Shown here in pieces: positions 8,641 to 16,629 of a stretch of 64,000 nucleotides of DNA; positions within the stretch are counted from its first letter, which is position 1, and every line of letters begins with the position of its first letter. Origin of the DNA: Caballeronia catudaia (GTDB lineage Bacteria > Pseudomonadota > Gammaproteobacteria > Burkholderiales > Burkholderiaceae); contig NZ_FCOF02000016.1 of NCBI RefSeq assembly GCF_001544755.2, positions 88,223 through 152,222 on the forward strand, given 5' to 3'. Below the pieces are notes generated by a model. It did no database searches, was not told the DNA's origin, and was given only the letters and a program-made list of their open reading frames with translations. A program made the position numbers and the translations under genes.

Positions 8641-11322
8641 ATGGATGTCCGCAAAACCCACCGCAAGTCAGCCGAACACGACGATCCCGCGAGTGCATCG
8701 AGAGCAGGTTTCGTGCGCGTTCGTGGCGCACGGGAGCACAACCTGAAGAACGTCGATGTCGACGTGCCGCGCGACGCGCTCGTCGTCTTCACCGGCATCT
8801 CGGGATCGGGGAAATCGTCGCTGGCGTTCGGCACGCTGTACGCCGAGGCGCAACGGCGTTACTTCGAGTCGGTCGCGCCGTATGCGCGGCGGCTCATCGA
8901 ACAAGTGGGCGTGCCGCAGGTCGACTCGATCGAAGGCTTGCCGCCCGCGGTCGCCCTTCAGCAACAGCGCAGCGCGCCGAACGCGCGGTCGTCGGTCGGC
9001 AGCGTGACGACGCTATCGAGCCTCGTTCGCATGCTGTACTCGCGCACCGGCAGCTATCCGCCGAAACAGCCGATGCTCTACGCGGAAGACTTTTCGCCCA
9101 ACACGGTGCAGGGCGCGTGCCCGGTGTGTCACGGCCTCGGCCGCGTCTACGAAGTCACGGAAAAGTCGATGGTCCCGGACGACTCGCTCACGATCCGCGA
9201 GCGCGCCATCGCAGCGTGGCCGCCCGCATGGCACGGGCAGAATCTGCGCGACATTCTCGTCACGCTCGGCTACGACGTCGACACACCCTGGCGCGACCTG
9301 CCGAAGAAGGACCGCGACTGGATTCTCTTCACCGATGAGCAGCCGACCGCACCCGTGTACGCCGGGCTCACGCCGAAGGAAACGCGTGCGGCGCTCAAGC
9401 GCGGCGCCGAGCCGAGCTATCAGGGCACGTTCACCGGCGCGCGCCGCTATGTGCTGCATACCTTCGCGCATACGCAAAGCGCGCTCATGAAAAAGCGCGT
9501 GTCGCGCTTCATGGTCGGCCACGATTGCGCCGCGTGCCAGGGCAAACGGCTCAAGAAGGAAGCGCTGTCGGTGACTTTCGCGGGGCTCGACATCGCCGAG
9601 TTCGCGCGGCTGCCGCTCAACCGTCTCGCCGATCTGCTCGCACCCATCGCGCGCGGCGAATGGCCGGCACGCGACGATGCGCCCGGCTCCACGCTCGCGA
9701 AGAAAGACCGCGTCGCCGCAACCGCGAAGCGCGTCGCGGCGGGCGGCTCCGCGCACAAGGCCGCCCCCGATATACGCCGAACGGCGAATCTGTCCGACGA
9801 GAAACGCGCCGCCGCCGAGCGCATCGCAGCGGACCTGCTGGAGCGGCTCGGCACGCTGATCGATCTCGGCCTCGGCTACCTGTCGCTCGATCGCGCGACA
9901 CCGACGCTCTCCTCCGGCGAACTGCAGCGCCTGAGGCTCGCGACGCAGCTTGCATCGCAACTGTTCGGCGTCGTGTACGTACTCGACGAACCGTCCGCCG
10001 GCCTGCATCCCGCCGATAGCGAGGCGCTCTTCGCCGCGTTGCAGCGCCTGAAGGCCGCGGGCAATTCGCTCTTCGTCATCGAACACGATCTGAACACGAT
10101 GCGGCGCGCGGACTGGCTCGTCGATGTCGGTCCGGCCGCAGGCGAACGAGGCGGACATGTGCTTTACAGCGGGCCGCCGGCGGGCCTCGCATCGGTCGAA
10201 GCATCGCAGACGCGCCCGCATCTCTTCGGCGCGAAGCAAGCGAAAGCACGCGCCGCGCGCGAACCGCGCGGCTGGCTCAGGCTGGAGGGCGTTACGCGAA
10301 ACAACCTGCATGGCATCGACGCGGCCTTCCCGCTCGGCGCATTCACGACCGTCACCGGCATCTCGGGCTCGGGCAAGTCGAGCCTCGTGAGTCAGGCGCT
10401 GCCGGAACTCGTCGCAGAACGGCTCGGACGCGCGCTCGACGACGCGCAGGAAGACGAGCAGGACCCGCTGTTCGCAGCCGCCAATACATCGGGGGACGGA
10501 CGCATTGTCGCGGGCATGGAGACGATCCGGCGTCTCGTGCGCGTCGATCAGAAACCGATCGGCCGCACGCCGCGCTCGAACCTCGCGACTTACACGGGTT
10601 TCTTCGATCACGTGCGCAAGCTTTTCGCCGATACGCCCGCCGCGCGCAAACGCCGCTATGGCGCGGGACGCTTTTCGTTCAACGTCGCGCAGGGTCGCTG
10701 CCCGACGTGCGAGGGCGAAGGCTTCGTGAGCGTCGAGCTGCTGTTCCTGCCGAGCGTCTACACCTCGTGCGCGACCTGTCATGGCTCGCGCTACAACCCG
10801 CAGACGCTGGAGATCGAATGGCACGGAAAGAACATCGCCGACGTGCTCGGCATGAGCGTCGACAGCGCATGCGAATTTTTTGCCGATGAACCGAACGTGA
10901 TGCGCGCGCTCGCCGTGCTGCGCGACATCGGCCTCGGTTATCTGCGGCTCGGGCAGCCCGCGACGGAGCTATCGGGCGGCGAAGCGCAACGCATCAAGCT
11001 CGCGACGGAACTGCAGCGGGCGCATCGCGGCGACACGCTCTATATTCTCGATGAACCGACGACGGGTCTGCATCCGGCCGACGTGGACCGGCTGATGGCG
11101 CAACTGCAAGGACTCGTCGATGCGGGCAACACCGTGGTCGTCGTGGAGCACGACATGCGGGTCGCGTCGTCATCCGACTGGGTCATCGACATCGGTCCCG
11201 GTGCGGGCGAGGATGGCGGAAAGATCGTCGTGGAAGGCGCGCCGCAACGCATCGCGGAACATGTTGCAAGCCGCACGGCGGGTTATCTGAAGGAAGCGCT
11301 GGCGTCAGGCCGCGTGTCCTGA
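8641..11322 (+). CDS. UvrA-like ABC ATPase (UvrA paralogue)
   Basis: About 893 residues with tandem UvrA-type ABC modules. Module 1 has Walker [10 protein letters not shown] near residue 50, zinc-finger pairs CPVC and CAAC, signature LSSGELQRL and Walker [11 protein letters not shown]. Module 2 has [13 protein letters not shown] and CATC, signature LSGGEAQRI and [10 protein letters not shown]. Canonical UvrA is about 940-970 residues. This one has LSSGE instead of LSGGE in module 1 and a low-complexity Ala/Lys insert before it (about residues 340-380), which suggests a paralogue rather than the repair enzyme. ATG 8641 is chosen; the frame is open further upstream. No uvrB or uvrC is nearby. 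DNA repair or drug tolerance roles are known for paralogues. Confidence 0.85.
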   Translation: MDVRKTHRKSAEHDDPASASRAGFVRVRGAREHNLKNVDVDVPRDALVVFTGISGSGKSSLAFGTLYAEAQRRYFESVAPYARRLIEQVGVPQVDSIEGLPPAVALQQQRSAPNARSSVGSVTTLSSLVRMLYSRTGSYPPKQPMLYAEDFSPNTVQGACPVCHGLGRVYEVTEKSMVPDDSLTIRERAIAAWPPAWHGQNLRDILVTLGYDVDTPWRDLPKKDRDWILFTDEQPTAPVYAGLTPKETRAALKRGAEPSYQGTFTGARRYVLHTFAHTQSALMKKRVSRFMVGHDCAACQGKRLKKEALSVTFAGLDIAEFARLPLNRLADLLAPIARGEWPARDDAPGSTLAKKDRVAATAKRVAAGGSAHKAAPDIRRTANLSDEKRAAAERIAADLLERLGTLIDLGLGYLSLDRATPTLSSGELQRLRLATQLASQLFGVVYVLDEPSAGLHPADSEALFAALQRLKAAGNSLFVIEHDLNTMRRADWLVDVGPAAGERGGHVLYSGPPAGLASVEASQTRPHLFGAKQAKARAAREPRGWLRLEGVTRNNLHGIDAAFPLGAFTTVTGISGSGKSSLVSQALPELVAERLGRALDDAQEDEQDPLFAAANTSGDGRIVAGMETIRRLVRVDQKPIGRTPRSNLATYTGFFDHVRKLFADTPAARKRRYGAGRFSFNVAQGRCPTCEGEGFVSVELLFLPSVYTSCATCHGSRYNPQTLEIEWHGKNIADVLGMSVDSACEFFADEPNVMRALAVLRDIGLGYLRLGQPATELSGGEAQRIKLATELQRAHRGDTLYILDEPTTGLHPADVDRLMAQLQGLVDAGNTVVVVEHDMRVASSSDWVIDIGPGAGEDGGKIVVEGAPQRIAEHVASRTAGYLKEALASGRVS

Positions 11323-11856
11323 ACGCACGCCTTGCCGATACGCGTCGTCGAACACGGCTTCGAGCCCGGCATGCGCGCCGCGCAATTGATCGACGACACG
11401 TTTCGCCCACTCGAAATACTCGCGTTTTCTTTCTTCGCTCCAGTCCGAAGGCGGCATCGCGACGATATCGCGCAGATTGCAGATCTTGTCCGCGAGCTTC
11501 ACGAGTTGTGCCGCATGACTGATATGCGCCGCATGTTCGATTTGCAGGCGCTTTCTTTCCGCCTTCGGCAAGGACTTGTCGTCCGTGACTTCGGCGACGA
11601 TGCGCGCAACCTCGTCGCCGAACCATCGCGTGAGCTCGTCATGCGAGGTGTCCGTATCCTCGATCGTGTCGTGCAAGATGGCCGCGAGCAACACGCGCTG
11701 ATCTTCGACTCCGCCTTCGTTGGCGAGCACGTTTGCGAGCGCGATCGGATGATTGATATACGGCGACGCCTCCGCGTCCTTTCGCCGTTGCTTGCGATGT
11801 TTGTCCGCGGCGAATGCGATGGCTCGAAGCAGTTGATTCATGAGTTGGTCTTCCAT
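11305..11856 (-). CDS. HD-domain hydrolase related to (p)ppGpp hydrolases (MESH1/SpoT type)
   Basis: A 183-residue single-domain HD protein. It shows the SpoT-hydrolase pattern: [20 protein letters not shown], then [14 protein letters not shown] with the HD pair and ED dipeptide, and [10 protein letters not shown] with a late Asp. Small proteins of this type can hydrolyse (p)ppGpp or related nucleotides; here the activity is inferred from motifs. There is no synthetase or TGS domain. ATG 11856 overlaps the upstream ydcF-like stop by one base (TGATG), so the two are translationally coupled. Its 3' end overlaps the convergent UvrA-like gene by 18 nt. Confidence 0.85.
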   Translation of the reverse strand: MEDQLMNQLLRAIAFAADKHRKQRRKDAEASPYINHPIALANVLANEGGVEDQRVLLAAILHDTIEDTDTSHDELTRWFGDEVARIVAEVTDDKSLPKAERKRLQIEHAAHISHAAQLVKLADKICNLRDIVAMPPSDWSEERKREYFEWAKRVVDQLRGAHAGLEAVFDDAYRQGVRSGHAA

Positions 11857-12572
11857 CAATAGAGGCCGAGGCATCGCCAGGCATAGAACCGTGCGATGCC
11901 GACCAGTTCATGCAGCGCGCGGTTCGAATCGAACAATGCTGCCGGGCGCAGCACCCACCGCGAATCCGGTTCGCGTATGGAGGCCACCGCCGGCTGCGGA
12001 TGCACCCCGAAGGCTTCGAACGCCAGCATAGCGCGGCGCATATGAAGCGACGACGTAACGAGCACCGACGTATCGTATTGCCGCGACCGGAGTAACTTCG
12101 CCGTGTTGCGCGCGTTCTCGTATGTATCGAGACTCTGATTTTCAATGACGAGATCCGAGCGCCTCACGCCCGCGTCGAGAAGCAAGCCGCTGTAGAGATC
12201 GGCTTCGCTCTGTTCATGATGCTGCGGATTGCCTCCGCTCATTACGACAAAGCACGCCTTCTCCGTTTCGACGCAGCGCCTGTAGAGCGATGCCGCGAGA
12301 TCGATGCGAGCCATCCCGTCGCCTTCGGGCACGAGACGCTGGTAGAAATCGTGGCGCGTGCCGCCGCCGAGCACGATGATTGCCGTGCGCGCTTTCAAGC
12401 GCGGTTCGCTCGCCGAGCCATAAGCGGAATTCGCGATCCACACGAGCGGCCCCGCAAGCCAGCTTCCGAGCAGCCAGAACACCGCGCATGCAACGATGAA
12501 GATGGCAACGCGTCGTTTTTTCCACGCGATAAATAAAACAATGAATACGAGCAGCAGAGCAATCAGTACCAA
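11856..12572 (-). CDS. YdcF/SanA-type DUF218 membrane-anchored protein
   Basis: A 238-residue protein with two hydrophobic segments in the first ~55 residues and a DUF218 domain after them. The domain shows [25 protein letters not shown], a [13 protein letters not shown] motif, and SSLHMRRAM followed by FEAFGV. DUF218 members such as SanA and ElyC affect the envelope and vancomycin or cold sensitivity. The start codon is TTG, with GAGGT close upstream; no in-frame ATG exists before the conserved domain. It overlaps the downstream HD hydrolase by one base, an unusual pairing of an envelope factor and an alarmone-type hydrolase. Confidence 0.85.
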   Translation of the reverse strand: MVLIALLLVFIVLFIAWKKRRVAIFIVACAVFWLLGSWLAGPLVWIANSAYGSASEPRLKARTAIIVLGGGTRHDFYQRLVPEGDGMARIDLAASLYRRCVETEKACFVVMSGGNPQHHEQSEADLYSGLLLDAGVRRSDLVIENQSLDTYENARNTAKLLRSRQYDTSVLVTSSLHMRRAMLAFEAFGVHPQPAVASIREPDSRWVLRPAALFDSNRALHELVGIARFYAWRCLGLY

Positions 12573-12972
12573 TTACCTCACCTGAGCGTTGCTATTTTCA
12601 ATAACCTTTCAATCGCACATGAAACTTGCAAGATCGTCCCTGCGGGAACGGATTGCATTGCGCCCTGCGCGACTGGCATGAGTTTCAATAATTCAAGCGG
12701 ATCATAACGTGCGAGTTATCGCGCACAAAAGCCGCATTGCTGTTCGAAGCCCTCCGTGCGCCATCGCACGGACGCACAAGGCCGCAAATTCGTTAAATAC
12801 GATCAAACAAAAACAAAGCGGCAGTGCGTGGGAGGAGGCGCGTGAAGCGTCTTCAAGAGATGAACACCACCCCTGTCTTCGCGCTTCGGAGCAATGCGGC
12901 ATTCGATAAGAATTCATCGCCGCAGTCCGGATTAAATTGACCGTTGGCCGGGTAATAAGGAAAACACACCCA
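12573..12972. other. Divergent promoter region before the carrier-protein operon
   Basis: A 400-nt non-coding stretch, AT-rich near both ends. It holds a perfect hairpin with 8-bp arms, TCCGTGCG at 12753-12760 and CGCACGGA at 12765-12772, around a 4-nt loop. The hairpin is not followed by a T-tract and could be a protein-binding or RNA structure. AAGGAAAAC just before the ATG at 12973 is the ribosome binding site of the operon. No ORF with coding character was found. Confidence 0.5.
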
Positions 12973-13224
12973 ATGAAAACTGAACTGCGCCGTATCCTCG
13001 CCGAGTCCGCTCGTCTCGACGTGCCCATCGACACGCTCGCCGACAGCGACGATCTCTACTCCGCCGGTCTTTCCTCGCTCGCCACGGTGCACGTGATGCT
13101 CGCGATCGAAGACGAATTCGGCATCGAGATTCCCGATCACATGCTCACGCGCCGCCTGTTCTCGAGCGTCGACTCTCTCGCGTCGGCCGTCGACGAATTG
13201 CGTCGCACACAGGCGGCAGCATGA
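12973..13224 (+). CDS. Acyl carrier protein-like protein (aminoacyl carrier protein)
   Basis: An 83-residue four-helix carrier protein. The phosphopantetheine site is GLSSLATVH, with Ser35 as the attachment residue and Ser34 replacing the usual Asp of the DSL motif. Carrier proteins paired with aminoacyl-tRNA-synthetase-like ligases are known to carry this GL[ST]SLATV variant. The frame ends in ATGA, overlapping the acyl-CoA dehydrogenase start by 4 nt, and the ligase follows two genes on. It therefore most likely carries a small amino acid as thioester on its phosphopantetheine arm. It needs a phosphopantetheinyl transferase, which is not in this window. A role in fatty acid synthesis is unlikely given the context. 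Confidence 0.92.
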   Translation: MKTELRRILAESARLDVPIDTLADSDDLYSAGLSSLATVHVMLAIEDEFGIEIPDHMLTRRLFSSVDSLASAVDELRRTQAAA

Positions 13225-14474
13225 ACGCGCCCGCACAGGAGCGGGAAATCGCCGAGCTCGCGCAAAGCGTCGGCGCGCGCAGTGAGAGCGAGCTGATCGA
13301 AGCCGCGAAACGCGTCGCCGCCGTTGCGTCGAAGCACGCCGATGCGGTCGACAGACAAGCGCGCTTCCCCGCTGAAGCCGTGGCCGCGATGCGCGAAGAG
13401 CGTCTCTTCTCCGCGATGATCCCGACGATTCACGGCGGCGACGGTCTCTCGCTGACTGGCGTTGCACGTCTGTGCGAAGCCATCGCGCAAGGCTGCGCAT
13501 CGTCGGCGATGATCTATGCGATGCATCAGAGCCAGGTCGTGTGCATCGTCGATCATGGCGTGAACGTGCCGTGGCAGCGCGACTTTCTCGCCCGCATGGT
13601 GAGTGAGCAATTGCTGCTCGCATCGGCGACGTCGGAAGAGAACATCGGCGGCAACATGCGCACGAGCGCATGCGCGGTCGATCTCGTCGACAACGCGTTT
13701 CGCATCGAGAAGCTGGCGCCGACCATTTCGTATGGCAAGTATTCGGACGCCATTCTCGTGACGGCACGCCGTCATCCGGATGCGCCGCCTTCGGATCAGG
13801 TCCTGATCGTCGTTCCGCGCGACACGTTCACGCTGGAACAGCGCGGCACGTGGGACACGCTCGGCATGCGCGGCACGTGCAGCGAAGGGCATCGTCTCGT
13901 CGCGAGCGGCACAGCGGAACAGATCCTGCCGACGCCCTTTTCGAAGATCGCCGACGAAAGCATGCTGCCCGTGTCGCATACCTTGTGGTCCGCGGTCTGG
14001 TGCGGCATCGCGAGCGATGCCGCGAACCGCGCGCATCAGTTCTTCCGTAATCAGGCGCGCGGCAAGCCCGCGCTGCCGCCATCGGCCGCGCGGCTCTCGC
14101 AGGTGCTCACGCTCATCAAGATGATGCAGGCGCGCTTGCGCGAATCGCTCGCGAATGTCGAAGCAGCGAGCGCCGGGCGCGCGGCACGCAAGGCGAGCCA
14201 GAGCCATGACGACGACGCGCCGCTCGCGGCATCGATCGGCGTCAACGCCGACCTCAACATGCTGAAGCTGGCGATCTCGCAATCGGCCGTGCATGTCGTG
14301 CAGGAGACGCTGATGATCACCGGCATGGCGGGCTACAAGAGCGACACGCCGTTCAGCGTGGGGCGCCATCTGCGCGATCTGCATTCGGCGCCGCTCATGA
14401 TCAGCAACGATCGCATCGAATTGAACACGGCGAATCTGCTGCTTGCGCAGCGCGCCGCAACGGGGACTCTTTGA
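13221..14474 (+). CDS. Acyl-CoA dehydrogenase-family flavoprotein, probably acting on carrier-bound substrate
   Basis: A 417-residue protein with acyl-CoA dehydrogenase architecture: a helical N-terminal part with CSSAMIYAMHQSQ, a beta middle domain, and a helical C-terminal part ending in the LHSAPLMISNDRIEL segment. Family members oxidise acyl thioesters between C-alpha and C-beta using FAD. It lies between the carrier protein and the amino acid:carrier-protein ligase, overlapping the first by 4 nt, with 2 nt before the second. It probably oxidises the carrier-bound aminoacyl group or a later product (inference). Acyl-CoA dehydrogenase homologues acting on aminoacyl-S-carrier proteins are known from prolyl-carrier oxidation in natural product pathways. 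Confidence 0.9.
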   Translation: MNAPAQEREIAELAQSVGARSESELIEAAKRVAAVASKHADAVDRQARFPAEAVAAMREERLFSAMIPTIHGGDGLSLTGVARLCEAIAQGCASSAMIYAMHQSQVVCIVDHGVNVPWQRDFLARMVSEQLLLASATSEENIGGNMRTSACAVDLVDNAFRIEKLAPTISYGKYSDAILVTARRHPDAPPSDQVLIVVPRDTFTLEQRGTWDTLGMRGTCSEGHRLVASGTAEQILPTPFSKIADESMLPVSHTLWSAVWCGIASDAANRAHQFFRNQARGKPALPPSAARLSQVLTLIKMMQARLRESLANVEAASAGRAARKASQSHDDDAPLAASIGVNADLNMLKLAISQSAVHVVQETLMITGMAGYKSDTPFSVGRHLRDLHSAPLMISNDRIELNTANLLLAQRAATGTL

Positions 14475-14476
14475 CG

Positions 14477-15553
14477 ATGAACATGCCGACGGAACAGGCC
14501 GCCATTGCGCAGGCCGAAGCACAACAAGCACAACAACAAGCCCAAGAGACGCAGGCGCCGTACGATAAGTCGGACCTGACCTTGCGGGATCGCCTCATCG
14601 AGGCGGGCATTCTGCTCGACACGGGCGAAGATGGTCTCTATGGCCGCAGCGAAGTGTTCGAGGATGTCGTCGAGCGCCTGAATCAAGCGATCACGATGCT
14701 CGGCGCGGATCAACACGCGGAAGTGCTGCGCTTTCCGCCCGCGATGCGCCGCCGCGACTTCGAGGACAGCGAATATCTGAAGAGCTTCCCGAATCTCGCA
14801 GGCACGATCCATTCGTTCCAGGGCAATGATCGCGGACATCATCGTCTGCTCGAAGCGCTCGACAAGGTCGTGCATATCGGCGAGAACGAAGAGCGTTCCG
14901 ACGAATGGATGGATCAGCAGAAGCCCACGCGCCTCGTGCTCACGCCGGCCGCATGCTATCCGATCTATCCGCTCGTCGCGAAGCGCGGCAAGCTCGCCGC
15001 AGACGGCGCGATCTTCGATGCGTTTTCGTACTGCTTCCGTCACGAGCCGTCCATCGATCCGGGCCGCATGCAGATGTTCCGCATGCGCGAGTACATTCGC
15101 GTCGGCAGCCCCGAACAGGTGATGGCGTTCCGTCAGAAGTGGATCGAGCGCGGCTCGCTGCTCGTCGAGATGCTCGAACTGCCCTACGAAATCGATCTGG
15201 CCAACGATCCGTTCTTCGGCCGTGGCGGCATGATCGTCGCGGATAGCCAGCGCGCGCAACAGCTCAAGTTCGAACTGCTCGTGCCCGTCGCGACGCCCGA
15301 TCGCCCGACCGCGTGCCTGTCGTTCAACTATCACCAGGATCACTTCGGCGAGCTCTGGCATATCAGTCAGGCGGACGATCAGGTGGCGCATACCGCGTGC
15401 GTCGGATTCGGCATGGAGCGCACGACGCTCGCGCTCTTCCGCCATCACGGTCTCGATGTCAACGCGTGGCCCGAGAAAGTGCGTCAGTTGCTCTGGGGCG
15501 ACAAGGCGCCGCTCATCGAGCAAGGCCTCGCGAACCTGGGAACGGAAGCATGA
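14477..15553 (+). CDS. Amino acid:[carrier protein] ligase (atypical seryl-tRNA synthetase-like)
   Basis: About 358 residues with a class II aminoacyl-tRNA synthetase catalytic core but no tRNA-binding coiled coil. Motif 2 is visible as FRHEPSIDPGRMQMFRMREY and motif 3 as GFGMERTTLALFR. A likely zinc site is formed by Cys160, Glu205 and Cys308, the Cys-Glu-Cys triad of the archaeal-type SerRS fold. Studied family members activate glycine or alanine and load it onto a dedicated carrier protein. The N-terminal ~25 residues are a Gln/Ala-rich tail. ATG 14477 is used; TTG 14471 is possible. The stop overlaps the DUF1839 start by 4 nt. Confidence 0.93.
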   Translation: MNMPTEQAAIAQAEAQQAQQQAQETQAPYDKSDLTLRDRLIEAGILLDTGEDGLYGRSEVFEDVVERLNQAITMLGADQHAEVLRFPPAMRRRDFEDSEYLKSFPNLAGTIHSFQGNDRGHHRLLEALDKVVHIGENEERSDEWMDQQKPTRLVLTPAACYPIYPLVAKRGKLAADGAIFDAFSYCFRHEPSIDPGRMQMFRMREYIRVGSPEQVMAFRQKWIERGSLLVEMLELPYEIDLANDPFFGRGGMIVADSQRAQQLKFELLVPVATPDRPTACLSFNYHQDHFGELWHISQADDQVAHTACVGFGMERTTLALFRHHGLDVNAWPEKVRQLLWGDKAPLIEQGLANLGTEA

Positions 15554-16554
15554 ACGCCCGCACGCCGGCAGAAGTCGTGACGGCCGCGTCCACGCCTGCG
15601 GATAGCGACTTTCAGCAACACGCGCTGCATCGTGAAGAGCGCGTGTGGCTGGAGACCAACTGCTACGTCGATCTGTGGATCGAGCTGCTGCATCACTACC
15701 GCTGCGATCCGCATGCGGGACTCAGCTTCACGGTGACGCAGGCGTTCGAGGGCGATCAGTTCACGTTCCCGAAGTTCTCGCTCGACGATATCGCGCGGCT
15801 CTATGGCCTCCAGGCGCAAGAGCTCGCGATCTACGACACGCTGGAAGCGCACGTGCGCGAGCAGACGCGTCGCGGGCAGATGGTGGTCGTCGAAATGGAT
15901 GCGTACTATCTGCCCGATACGCGCGCGACCGCGTACCGGCAGACGCATACGAAGACGACCATCGCCATCGACGCCATCGACACGGACGCGAAGCGCATCA
16001 CGTACTTCCACAACGCGGGCTATTTCGCGTTGTCGGGCGAAGACTACGACGGCGTGTTTCGTCTGATGCCCGGCCTCGCAAGCGATGTGCACGCGCTCTT
16101 TCCGTACGTGGAGTTCGTGAAGCGCGCGCGTGCCCCGCTCGAAGGCCATGCGCTCGTGCAACGCTCGGTCGACCTGCTCGCATTGCGGCTCGCGGATCGT
16201 CCGACGGTGAATCCGGTTGCGCAATGGCGCGCGGAATTTCCGGCGCATTTGCGCGCGTTGCTCGAACGCGATCCTGCGTACTATCACCTCTACACGTTCA
16301 ACGTGATGCGTCAGTTGGGCTCGAACTTCGAATTGCTTTCGAAGTATCTCGGCTGGCTCAACAGGCACGGCGTGGAAGTGCCGGTCGAGATTCAAACGAG
16401 CGCGCAGGCGATCGCAAGCGAAGCGATGGTCATGCAGTTCCGTCTCGCGCGCGCCCGCATGCGCTCGCGTACCGATGCGTGCGAGGATTGCTTCGATTCG
16501 ATGCAAGCCTCTTACGATAAAGTCATCGAGCCGCTTGCCGCGTGCTTTCTCTGA
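15550..16554 (+). CDS. DUF1839 family protein, candidate aminoacyl transferase
   Basis: A 334-residue soluble protein that regularly accompanies amino acid:carrier-protein ligases. Visible features are NCYVDLW with Cys38, then GDQFTFPKFSLDDI, MVVVEMDAYYLPDT with Asp117, and QTHTKTTIAIDAID with His133 and Asp141. The order Cys, DxYYLP, His resembles the BtrH N-terminal papain-like fold, where the Cys/His pair transfers an acyl group from a carrier protein to an acceptor. That similarity is recalled, not computed. The C-terminal half is helical. The start overlaps the ligase stop (ATGA). A perfect hairpin follows the stop, marking the likely end of the core operon. Confidence 0.85.
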   Translation: MNARTPAEVVTAASTPADSDFQQHALHREERVWLETNCYVDLWIELLHHYRCDPHAGLSFTVTQAFEGDQFTFPKFSLDDIARLYGLQAQELAIYDTLEAHVREQTRRGQMVVVEMDAYYLPDTRATAYRQTHTKTTIAIDAIDTDAKRITYFHNAGYFALSGEDYDGVFRLMPGLASDVHALFPYVEFVKRARAPLEGHALVQRSVDLLALRLADRPTVNPVAQWRAEFPAHLRALLERDPAYYHLYTFNVMRQLGSNFELLSKYLGWLNRHGVEVPVEIQTSAQAIASEAMVMQFRLARARMRSRTDACEDCFDSMQASYDKVIEPLAACFL

Positions 16555-16555
16555 A

Positions 16556-16591
16556 CGCCAAAACCGCGCGGTCCCTCGCGCGGTTTTGGCG
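16556..16591. terminator. Perfect 15-bp hairpin after DUF1839
   Basis: CGCCAAAACCGCGCG at 16556-16570 pairs perfectly with CGCGCGGTTTTGGCG at 16577-16591 around a 6-nt loop. It starts one base after the DUF1839 stop. The RNA would be a very stable stem but without a following U-run, so it may be an attenuator or 3'-end stabiliser that reduces read-through into the GH2 gene. Confidence 0.7.
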
Positions 16592-16629
16592 TCGTTCTCA
16601 AGATCCCGTCATCCTCATCGAGGAAGGTC

